Positions 15,189 to 22,422 of a DNA stretch of 64,000 nucleotides are shown in pieces. Numbering within the stretch: the stretch's first letter is position 1; each line of letters starts with the position of its first letter. The position numbers and the translations under genes are program-made. The notes under the pieces were generated by a model, which worked only from the letters and a program-made list of their open reading frames with translations, ran no database searches and was not told where the DNA came from. The stretch comes from Blautia sp. MSJ-19 (lineage in GTDB: Bacteria > Bacillota > Clostridia > Lachnospirales > Lachnospiraceae), in contig NZ_JAHLQA010000017.1 of assembly GCF_018918125.1 (NCBI RefSeq), positions 62,001 to 126,000 of the forward strand, read 5' to 3'.

Positions 15189-15740
15189 ATGAATACAGGA
15201 GAAAGACGTAGAGAAATACTCAGAATCCTGAATCAGACAGATGTACCGGTGGCTGCAAGGGAACTTGCGGGACGCTTTGGGGTCAGTCGCCAGGTGATCG
15301 TGCAGGATCTGGCAGTGATCCGCGCGTCAACACCGGGCATCCTTTCCACGACAAAAGGGTATGTCATGCAGCAGGACAGCAGTTGTACACGCGAATTTAA
15401 AGTGCGTCACAGTCAGGACAAGGCAGCAGAGGAACTGAATCTTATCGTGGACTGTGGAGGACATGTCAAAAATATCAGCATCAGTCACAGAGTTTATGGA
15501 CGCGTCAGTGCTGAGATGGATATCCGCTCCAGACAGGATGTGAATGAATTTATCGAGGCTTTACAGAATAGTCGTTCTACTGTGCTCAGTAATGCGACTT
15601 CGGGATATCATTATCATCTGATTGAAGCTTCCAGTGAGGAACGACTGGACCTGATTGGGGAACAGTTGGAAAAAGCCGGATTTCTGGCACCACTTCAACC
15701 GTGGGAACAGAATACAGAGAAAGGAAATATTAAGTTATGA
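15189..15740 (+). CDS. niaR: NiaR transcriptional repressor of NAD biosynthesis (HTH + 3H domain)
   Basis: A 183-residue regulator. An HTH_11 winged helix (about 5-60, RREILRILNQTDVPVAARELAGRFGVSRQVIVQDL) is followed by the 3H domain (about 75-175), whose three conserved histidines bind metal; candidates are visible in CGGHVKNISISHRVYG and GYHYHL. In relatives nicotinic acid is the co-repressor. Placement inside the nad operon, with a perfect palindromic box on the promoter, argues for direct autoregulation. It lies 11 bp after nadC and overlaps nadA by 4 bp. Confidence 0.92.
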   Translation: MNTGERRREILRILNQTDVPVAARELAGRFGVSRQVIVQDLAVIRASTPGILSTTKGYVMQQDSSCTREFKVRHSQDKAAEELNLIVDCGGHVKNISISHRVYGRVSAEMDIRSRQDVNEFIEALQNSRSTVLSNATSGYHYHLIEASSEERLDLIGEQLEKAGFLAPLQPWEQNTEKGNIKL

Positions 15741-16654
15741 CAATACAGGAAATTCAGCAGGAAATCCTGCGAATGAAAAAAGAACAGGATGTATGTATTC
15801 TGGCCCATGCATATCAGGGACAGGAAATCCTGGAAGTAGCAGATTATATGGGAGATTCTTATGGACTGAGTGTGCAGGCATCCAAAAGTAACTGCAAGGG
15901 TGTGATCATGTGCGGAGTTCGATTTATGGCGGAGACATGTAAAGTGTTGAGTCCGGAAAAGAAAGTATGGCTTGCCAATCCGACTGCCGGATGTCCGATG
16001 GCAGAACAGCTGGATCTGGAAAGTCTGCGCAAATTAAAGGCAGAACATCCGGATCATGCAGTTGTGGCTTATATTAATACCACATCTGAGCTGAAGACAG
16101 AATGCGATGTCTGTGTGACATCTTCTTCCGCAGTGCAGATCTGCAGCAAACTGGAAAATGACAAGATCCTGTTTATTCCGGACCCGAATCTGGGACGTTT
16201 TGTTGCGGAGAAACTTCCGGAAAAAGAGTTTGTATTCTACAAAGGTGGATGTCCAAGACATATCATTGTCAGTGCAAAAGATGTAGAAAAAGCAAAACAG
16301 GCACATCCGGATGCACTGCTCCTGGTTCACCCGGAATGCCGTCAGGAAGTTGTAGAGCTTGCTGATTATGTCGGATCAACAACGGGAATTATGGAATATG
16401 CAAAGAAATCACCGAACAAAGAATTTATCATTGGAACTGAAAACAGCATCGTGGAACATTTGCAGTTTGAATGTCCGGACAAACAGTTCTACCCATTGTC
16501 CGTCATGCTCACCTGTATGAACATGAAGATCACGACACTGATGGATATTTACAATTGCCTGAAAGGAACAGGCGGGGAAGTTATCGAACTTCCTGAGAAT
16601 GTCATGGAAGGCGCCGGCCGCTGCATTCATCGTATGGTGGAGCTCGGAGGCTGA
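15737..16654 (+). CDS. nadA: Quinolinate synthase A
   Basis: A 305-residue NadA that condenses iminoaspartate with dihydroxyacetone phosphate to quinolinate on a [4Fe-4S] cluster. The three cluster cysteines fall at 86 (NPTAGCPMAE), 172 (KGGCPRH) and 260 (MLTCMNMK), closely matching the spacing known for the family. AHAYQ and GDSYGLS near the N-terminus form part of the substrate site. The ATG overlaps the niaR stop (ATGA). NadA placed after the repressor, not before nadB, is a less usual order. Confidence 0.96.
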   Translation: MTIQEIQQEILRMKKEQDVCILAHAYQGQEILEVADYMGDSYGLSVQASKSNCKGVIMCGVRFMAETCKVLSPEKKVWLANPTAGCPMAEQLDLESLRKLKAEHPDHAVVAYINTTSELKTECDVCVTSSSAVQICSKLENDKILFIPDPNLGRFVAEKLPEKEFVFYKGGCPRHIIVSAKDVEKAKQAHPDALLLVHPECRQEVVELADYVGSTTGIMEYAKKSPNKEFIIGTENSIVEHLQFECPDKQFYPLSVMLTCMNMKITTLMDIYNCLKGTGGEVIELPENVMEGAGRCIHRMVELGG

Positions 16655-16675
16655 ATATAGATAAAGAAAAAGTGG

Positions 16676-16713
16676 AGCTGCTGGGAAGTGTATTCTCAGC
16701 AGCTTGTTTTTTA
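16676..16713 (+). terminator. Terminator of the nad operon
   Basis: Stem 16676-16687 pairs with 16693-16704 (AGCTGCTG with CAGCAGCT as core), followed by TGTTTTTT. Confidence 0.85.
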
Positions 16714-16763
16714 TAAAAATCAGAAGTGATTAGCAAAAATTAATTGACTTTTTATAAAGTCTC

Positions 16764-16792
16764 TTGAAATACATGAGAACAGATGGTACTAT
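16764..16792 (+). promoter_or_regulatory. sigma-A promoter of the Rpn-type nuclease gene
   Basis: -35 TTGAAA (16764-16769), 17-bp spacer, -10 TACTAT (16787-16792). It predicts a long leader of about 170 nt in which I see no further clear signal. Confidence 0.55.
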
Positions 16793-16967
16793 GATTGCAA
16801 AGCATACTTTCTATAAGTCTATGGCATTCATGCCAGTCTATTTTCTAATGTCATTTCAGAAATCCATGCTTTTAAATCAATCAAAATAAAAAGCAGGGGT
16901 TTTAATTAAGTGAAGCAGCTGATATTACTTTATATTTTGACTCCTGCAATAACGGGAGGTGCTGCCT

Positions 16968-17891
16968 ATGGCAAAAAACAAAAAGACACGTAAAGTAACA
17001 GGAAAGAAAAATCAAATAGCAAAAAGAACACAGGTGAAGAGTAACCTGCCAACGGCAAACAGAAAGTATAAGGATACGGTATTTCGGATGCTGTTTTCGG
17101 ATAAGGAGAATCTGTTATCGCTGTACAATGCGATTAACAGAACGGCGTATGAAAATTCGGAAGAACTGGAGATTGTGACGCTTAAGAGTGCCGTTTATAT
17201 GGGAATGAAGAATGATCTGGCGTTTATTATAGACATGAATATGCTCTTGTATGAACACCAATCGACGTACAATCCGAATATCCCGCTAGGGGATTTATTC
17301 TACATATCGGCAGAATATCAGAAACTGGTAAACAAAAAATCCCTGTATTCCTCATCAGTACAAAAGGTTCCGGCTCCATATTTCATTGTATTTTATAATG
17401 GAACGGAGAAGGAAGAAGAATACTGGGAGAATTCTTTATCTGAGGCATACGAAAACCTGGCCGGAGAGCCGAGACTGGAATTAAAAGTGATCACCCTGAA
17501 TATCAATGAAGGTCACAATAAAGAACTGATGGAACAGTGCCAAACGTTGAGAGAATATGCACAGTACGTAGCGAAAGTACGTAAATACAAAAAAGAAATG
17601 AGTCTGGATGCAGCCGTGGAACGAGCAGTAAATGAGTGCATTCAGGAGGGAATCCTGGAAGATTTTCTCCGGGCTAATAGAGCGGAGGTTATCGCGATGA
17701 GTATATTTGAGTATAATAAAGAGGAAGAAGATAAAAAGCTTCGGAAGGCAGAATATGAAACGGGTTATGATGAGGGAAAAAGGGAAATTATTCAAGCGAT
17801 GTTAAAAGCGGGTGAATCGATCGAGAAGATTGCACAATATACAGGATATGCAGTAGAAGAGATAAAAAATAGAATCAAGAATTCCCGGTGA
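16968..17891 (+). CDS. Rpn-family (PD-(D/E)XK) recombination-promoting nuclease / putative transposase
   Basis: A 307-residue protein of the Rpn/PDDEXK transposase-like group. A basic N-terminal tail is followed by KYKDTVFRMLFSDKENLLSLYNAI (family hallmark) and the nuclease core with DLAFIIDMNMLLYEHQSTYNPN (Asp, Glu and Gln of the motif). After a central region, a charged C-terminus ends in a helix-turn-helix-like segment (AQYTGYAVEEIKNRIKN). Relatives cut DNA and raise recombination; many bacteria carry numerous variable copies. ATG 16968 lies 8 nt behind GGGAGG. It stands alone between its own promoter and terminator. Confidence 0.85.
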   Translation: MAKNKKTRKVTGKKNQIAKRTQVKSNLPTANRKYKDTVFRMLFSDKENLLSLYNAINRTAYENSEELEIVTLKSAVYMGMKNDLAFIIDMNMLLYEHQSTYNPNIPLGDLFYISAEYQKLVNKKSLYSSSVQKVPAPYFIVFYNGTEKEEEYWENSLSEAYENLAGEPRLELKVITLNINEGHNKELMEQCQTLREYAQYVAKVRKYKKEMSLDAAVERAVNECIQEGILEDFLRANRAEVIAMSIFEYNKEEEDKKLRKAEYETGYDEGKREIIQAMLKAGESIEKIAQYTGYAVEEIKNRIKNSR

Positions 17892-17916
17892 GGGGGAAAT
17901 TAGAACCAGAAGATTA

Positions 17917-17959
17917 CAAACAGGGTGATGGAAATAAATCCATCATCCTGTTTGTTTTT
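17917..17959 (+). terminator. Terminator of the Rpn gene
   Basis: A 16-bp stem (17917-17932 with 17939-17954) around a 6-nt loop, then five T residues. Confidence 0.9.
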
Positions 17960-18015
17960 GGAAAATTCGTCGCTTTATACAAAAAATAGCGAAAAATATT
18001 GTCTGATTTAGCGGA

Positions 18016-18044
18016 TTGCATATTGGAATGTGATATGGTATTAT
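18016..18044 (+). promoter_or_regulatory. sigma-A promoter of the rhamnosidase locus
   Basis: -35 TTGCAT (18016-18021), 17-bp spacer, -10 TATTAT (18039-18044). The start of transcription would fall at about 18051, immediately before the first composite operator. The rest of the 17,960-18,253 gap holds the operators and a leader. Confidence 0.7.
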
Positions 18045-18055
18045 ACAAATATAAA

Positions 18056-18080
18056 GAACATAGTTCAAATATACAGAACA
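18056..18080. promoter_or_regulatory. Composite operator, copy 1
   Basis: Pattern GAAC-N3-GTTC-N9-GAACA. GAAC...GTTC is a palindrome, and GTTC...GAAC is a second, longer one sharing its centre half. It begins at the predicted transcription start. A near-identical copy lies exactly 74 bp downstream. The locus ends in an IclR-type regulator, the likely ligand of these sites. Confidence 0.6.
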
Positions 18081-18129
18081 AAAAACTTGGAGCATCCCTT
18101 ATCCAGGTTTTTATTCACCCAATGTACAA

Positions 18130-18154
18130 GAACGATGTTCAATAATACAGAACA
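18130..18154. promoter_or_regulatory. Composite operator, copy 2
   Basis: Same GAAC-N3-GTTC-N9-GAACA layout as copy 1, with about 20 of 25 positions identical. The 74-bp offset is close to seven helical turns, so proteins on the two sites would face the same side of the DNA and could loop it. Confidence 0.6.
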
Positions 18155-18253
18155 AAACAACGGATACAAGATTGGAGAGGAGGAATTTATTTTTTTAGAT
18201 AAAAGCAAAAACACTGTACATTATTAATGAACAAGGAGGGCGAGCAGTAAACT

Positions 18254-19285
18254 ATGAAAGCAGCAGTTTTTACAGGACCTTATGAATTCAAAATCTGTGA
18301 TCGTGAAAAACCGAAACCGGGTCCGAAAGAGGTACTTATCCGTATACGTGCGGTTGGAATCTGCGGATCTGATATTCATCCATATATGGGGGATGGATTA
18401 GATCGAAGAGAACCGGGAATCATTATGGGGCATGAAGCCTCCGGAGATGTTGAAGAGATTGGTTCTGAGGTAACAAAATGGAAACCAGGTGACAGAGTTG
18501 CTATTAATCCACAGATCAATGATGAGACATGCCCGATGTGCAAGAAAGGACTTCCACATCTGTGCGATCATTCACTTCTGATTGGTTCATCTATGAGAGG
18601 ATTTCTGGATGGGGCAATGTGCGAATACCTGATTATGCATGAAAAACAGCTTTATCATCTGCCGGATGAAGTAAGCTACGACCATGGCACATTCCTTGAT
18701 CCACTTGGAAATGCGATACATCTGATCAACAGAGGTGGAGTAAAACTTGGAGATGTTGTTGTGATCATTGGTGCCGGAACGATTGGACTTCTGGCAATCC
18801 AGACAGCAAAACTTGCAGGAGCAGTCAAAGTCATCGCAGTTGATCTTTCGGATTACAAACTGGGAATCGCGAAAGATGTTGGTGCAGACATTTGCCTGAA
18901 ATCAGATGATCCGGAATTTATGGACAAGATTAAAGCAGAGACTCATGGAGCAGGACCAGATGTAGTTGTAGAAGCTGTTGGAATTGGGGTTACTTATAAT
19001 CTGGCACTGAATATGTGTAAAAAGAGAGGAACTGTTGTTGCACTTGGATTCACAAAACCGGAACTTAATATTGCAATCCAGCAAATTATATACAAAGAAC
19101 TGAATGTATACGGAAGTACAGGATATGCTGATGAATGCGAGACAACCCTGGAATTCTTAAGGATGAAAAAAGTAGATATCGATAAAGTTATCACACACAG
19201 GCTGCCACTTGAAAAAGTAAAAGAAGGTTTTGACCTGTTATGTGATAAGAACAGCGGAGCGATTAAAGTCATTTTAAACCCATAG
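18254..19285 (+). CDS. Zinc-dependent medium-chain dehydrogenase (sorbitol/threonine dehydrogenase-like)
   Basis: A 343-residue MDR-family NAD(P)-dependent alcohol dehydrogenase. Catalytic zinc ligands are Cys in GICGSDIHPY and His-Glu in GHEASG; the Rossmann motif is VVIIGAGTIGLLAIQ. The structural zinc lobe has CPMCKKGLPHLC, but the usual first Cys is replaced by an Asp (NDETC), which occurs in some relatives. A long AAGGAGG-to-ATG spacing (about 14 nt) precedes it. As first gene of the locus it probably oxidises a sugar or polyol derived from the imported glycoside. The exact substrate cannot be read. Confidence 0.88.
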   Translation: MKAAVFTGPYEFKICDREKPKPGPKEVLIRIRAVGICGSDIHPYMGDGLDRREPGIIMGHEASGDVEEIGSEVTKWKPGDRVAINPQINDETCPMCKKGLPHLCDHSLLIGSSMRGFLDGAMCEYLIMHEKQLYHLPDEVSYDHGTFLDPLGNAIHLINRGGVKLGDVVVIIGAGTIGLLAIQTAKLAGAVKVIAVDLSDYKLGIAKDVGADICLKSDDPEFMDKIKAETHGAGPDVVVEAVGIGVTYNLALNMCKKRGTVVALGFTKPELNIAIQQIIYKELNVYGSTGYADECETTLEFLRMKKVDIDKVITHRLPLEKVKEGFDLLCDKNSGAIKVILNP

Positions 19286-19295
19286 GAGGTAGTTT

Positions 19296-20570
19296 ATGAA
19301 GAATAGATGGAGAAAACTGGTAGCAGGTGGGCTTGCAGCATCAATGACAATTATGATGGGAGCCAGTGGAGTATATGCAGCAGACAAAGATGTGGAAATC
19401 AACCTTCTGAGTCACAGATATGCAGCTCTGGAGTATTATGCTCAGGCAATGATTGATAATGCACCGGAAAATGTCACAGTTAATACTGAATTAACCACAT
19501 ATGGAGACTGGCAGGAAAAGATGACTATGAATTTATCATCCAAATCCAGTGCATATGATATCACATACATTTTCCCGCCGGATCTGGCTACATTTGCTGA
19601 TAACGGATGGTTGATGCCACTAGACGATTATATTGAAAAATATAATGATGTTTACAATTTTGACGATATCCCGGATTATCTGTGGGATGCATACACATAC
19701 GATGGACATATCTATGGCATTCCAAGCCATCAGTGGGCTGCATTGCTTTTTGCAAGAGATGACGTACTGGATGAAGCTGGCTTAGAAGTACCAAAGACTC
19801 TGGATGAGCTGGTAGATACAGCAGATAAACTGAATACAGATGATATGTCAGGCATTACTCTTTCACTGAAAGCATCAGACATGCTTGCAATTACCTTCCA
19901 GTGCTTCATGACAGCATGTGGTGGATGGTGGTTTGATGATGATATGAAACCAACATTTAACAGCCCGGAGGCAATGAAAGCAGTTGAATACATACAGAAA
20001 TTAATGAATGATTGTCCTGATGGCAGCATGACATATGGTTCTGATGAGACTGCACTTGCAGTAGCCCAGGGATTGGCAGCAATGGGACTGATTCAGACAA
20101 CAAGATCAGGGGATATGGACAATCCTGAGAAATCTTCGGTTGTTGGTAAGGTTGGATTCTACAGTTCTCCATCTATTGAAGAAGGCGGAGCTCCTGCTTC
20201 ATTGTACGCGACAGCCGGCTACTCAATATCTGCATTTACAGAACAGGATCCGGATCTTGTATTCCAGACAATGTGTAATGCACTTACAGAAGATGTTATG
20301 AAAGATGGTGCATCAACTGGTATGCCAGTCAGAGAATCACTTCTGAATGATACATTATTTGCAGAAAGACCAGATTATAAAGCTGCCTGGGAAGCGATTC
20401 AGGCTGGTGCAAAAATGAGATCTGCAATTCCTGAATTCTCAGAAATCATGGAAATTTCCATGACTGCATTATCTGATGCATTATCCAATGGAACAGATGT
20501 ACAGGCTGCAATGGATAAAGCGGCAGAAGAATGTGAACAGATACTCGCTGATGCAGGATATTATGAATGA
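19296..20570 (+). CDS. ABC sugar-transporter substrate-binding protein
   Basis: A 424-residue extracellular binding protein of the MalE-like family 1. An export signal (1-29, ending GVYA-AD) is followed by two lobes with the typical LTTYGDWQEKMTMNLSS... and GTDVQAAMDKAAEECEQIL. Unlike most Gram-positive binding proteins there is no lipobox cysteine near the cleavage site, so lipid anchoring is not predicted. Its ribosome site lies 10 nt after the dehydrogenase stop. The two permeases follow after a hairpin, and the ATPase is not in the locus. Confidence 0.9.
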   Translation: MKNRWRKLVAGGLAASMTIMMGASGVYAADKDVEINLLSHRYAALEYYAQAMIDNAPENVTVNTELTTYGDWQEKMTMNLSSKSSAYDITYIFPPDLATFADNGWLMPLDDYIEKYNDVYNFDDIPDYLWDAYTYDGHIYGIPSHQWAALLFARDDVLDEAGLEVPKTLDELVDTADKLNTDDMSGITLSLKASDMLAITFQCFMTACGGWWFDDDMKPTFNSPEAMKAVEYIQKLMNDCPDGSMTYGSDETALAVAQGLAAMGLIQTTRSGDMDNPEKSSVVGKVGFYSSPSIEEGGAPASLYATAGYSISAFTEQDPDLVFQTMCNALTEDVMKDGASTGMPVRESLLNDTLFAERPDYKAAWEAIQAGAKMRSAIPEFSEIMEISMTALSDALSNGTDVQAAMDKAAEECEQILADAGYYE

Positions 20571-20600
20571 TTTTATGAATTAAAATAATGAATTAAAGTA

Positions 20601-20678
20601 AAAAGACAATACAGTATAGCCTAAATGTAAAAACATCTGCGTAGTCGTGACAGCATGGTGGTGCTGTATTGTCTTTTT
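20601..20678 (+). terminator. Intra-operon hairpin between binding protein and permeases
   Basis: A perfect 14-bp stem, AAAAGACAATACAG (20601-20614) with its complement (20664-20677), ends in a T-run. As in other binding-protein operons it should stop or protect most transcripts after the binding protein gene, giving an excess of binding protein over permeases. Confidence 0.75.
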
Positions 20679-20707
20679 GAATAACTTTTAAAGAAAGGGT
20701 TGAGGTG

Positions 20708-21568
20708 ATGGATCGAAAAAGTAAATACCTGTTATTTGCATTGCCAAGTTTTATTTTGATTTTTACAGTTATGCTTTTTCCGGTAGGTTATGCAATCATA
20801 TATAGCTTTACGGATTTCAGACTTGGTAAAAGTGCAAAATTTATAGGGCTTGAAAATTATATCAGTATATTCCAGGATTCCGAATTTCTCAGTGCCCTGG
20901 GCTTTACACTTATACTTACCTTAGTTGCGGTATTAAGTCAGTTTGTAATAGGAATGATATTAGCATTACTTTTGGATAATATCCATCACTTTAAAAAACC
21001 AATCAGTATTATGATCTATATTCCCTATTTCATAACAGCGGCTGCGATGGGCGTTATTTTCAGGTGGATGTTTATGTCAAACTGGGGAATTATTGATCAG
21101 ATATGCCGCATGATAGGAATAAGTACACCAGGGTGGCTGGATTCACCGTTCTGGTCACGTGTGGTGATTATTCTGGGTGAAGTGTTTCAGAATACACCGT
21201 TTTCAGTAATTATTTTATATGCAGGACTTCAGTCGATGCCTTTGGATCAGATTGAAGCAGCTAAAATTGATGGAGCCAATAGCTGGCAGTTATTTACCAA
21301 AATAAAACTTCCAAATCTGAGACAGTTAATTATTATCATTTTTATGATGAGGACAATGGATGCATTCAGACTATTTGACAGAGTAAACGTAACAACAGGT
21401 GGTGGCCCGGGAATTTCGACAGAAACTCTTGCAATCTATAATTATACCACTACGTTTACAAAACTCAGAGTAGGAAGAGGATGTGCAATTGGTGTTATAA
21501 CGCTGATCATTCTTGCCGTGATCATAAACGTTATAATGAAAGTTTTGAGAGTTAAGGAGGTGGATTGA
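20708..21568 (+). CDS. ABC sugar-transporter permease (MalF-type)
   Basis: A 286-residue permease with six membrane helices. The EAA loop contacting the ATPase is visible (about 185-205, QIEAAKIDGANSWQLFTKIKLPNL). ATG 20708 has AAAGGG at 8-nt spacing; the GTG one codon earlier is part of the ribosome site region. It forms a heterodimer with the next gene. No ATP-binding subunit lies nearby, so a shared MsmX/UgpC-like ATPase must be recruited. Confidence 0.93.
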   Translation: MDRKSKYLLFALPSFILIFTVMLFPVGYAIIYSFTDFRLGKSAKFIGLENYISIFQDSEFLSALGFTLILTLVAVLSQFVIGMILALLLDNIHHFKKPISIMIYIPYFITAAAMGVIFRWMFMSNWGIIDQICRMIGISTPGWLDSPFWSRVVIILGEVFQNTPFSVIILYAGLQSMPLDQIEAAKIDGANSWQLFTKIKLPNLRQLIIIIFMMRTMDAFRLFDRVNVTTGGGPGISTETLAIYNYTTTFTKLRVGRGCAIGVITLIILAVIINVIMKVLRVKEVD

Positions 21569-22395
21569 TGAGGGCGAAAAAAAGAATGATCGTTGTGATC
21601 AGTTATGTGGTTCTGATTCTTGTTGCACTCATTTCAATCTTTCCGCTTGTTTACGCAGTTATGATTGCAACAAAAAAACCGGTCGATGCATTTTCCATGT
21701 CATTTAAGTGGATATATACACCTATATTTGACAATTTTAAAACTCTTTGGATTGAAAAAGGATTTACCAAGTATCTGTACAATACAGTAATAGTTACCTG
21801 TTGCTGTGTATTGATTTCAGTGCCTACTGCTACATTAGGTGCATATGGCCTTATCAGAAATGGTGGGAAATTTGCGACCAGAATTTTAAATTCGACATTG
21901 TTGTTAAGAATGTTTCCACAGATGTTGTTGGCGATTCCTTATTTTATAATTGCTACTAATTTCGGATTGGCAGATACAAAATTTATTCTGGTTGTGATCG
22001 TAGTAGCATCAAATCAGCCATTTGCATTATGGCTGATGAGAGGATTTCTGATAACGATTCCTCCTGAGCTGGATGAAGCCGCACGAATAGACGGTTGTAA
22101 TATGGTTCAGACAGTTACAAAAGTTATTTTACCAGTTGCAAAACCAGGTATCGCAACTGCATCTATATTTACATTCTTGCTTTCATATAATGAATATTTA
22201 TTTGCATTGATTCTTACTCAGAAGAAAGCTATGACTCTTCCGGTAGCTATCGGACAGTATGGAGCAGAAGATCTTTCTTATTGGACATTATCGGCAGCGG
22301 GGGTTGTAAGTATTGTCATACCGATATGTATTGTAATGATATTCCTTCAGAAATATCTGGTAAAAGGAATGGTAGCAGGAGCCGTGAAAGGATAA
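21568..22395 (+). CDS. ABC sugar-transporter permease (MalG-type)
   Basis: A 275-residue partner permease. Six helices; the EAA loop reads ELDEAARIDGCNMVQTVTKVILPVAKPG. ATG 21568 overlaps the previous stop in TGATG, with AAGGAGG 7 nt upstream; the TTG one codon earlier is not needed. Together with the upstream permease it imports the glycoside captured by the binding protein. Confidence 0.94.
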   Translation: MRAKKRMIVVISYVVLILVALISIFPLVYAVMIATKKPVDAFSMSFKWIYTPIFDNFKTLWIEKGFTKYLYNTVIVTCCCVLISVPTATLGAYGLIRNGGKFATRILNSTLLLRMFPQMLLAIPYFIIATNFGLADTKFILVVIVVASNQPFALWLMRGFLITIPPELDEAARIDGCNMVQTVTKVILPVAKPGIATASIFTFLLSYNEYLFALILTQKKAMTLPVAIGQYGAEDLSYWTLSAAGVVSIVIPICIVMIFLQKYLVKGMVAGAVKG

Positions 22396-22422
22396 GAGAA
22401 CATACTTGATGGAGGAAAAGAA

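Noticed and set aside
18056-18066. GAACATAGTTC as a LexA box
   Set aside because: The spacer between GAAC and GTTC is three bases, not four, and the unit is part of a longer repeated operator.
18030-18227. 65-codon frame before the MDR dehydrogenase
   Set aside because: Covers the -10 and both operators; no ribosome site and low-complexity translation.
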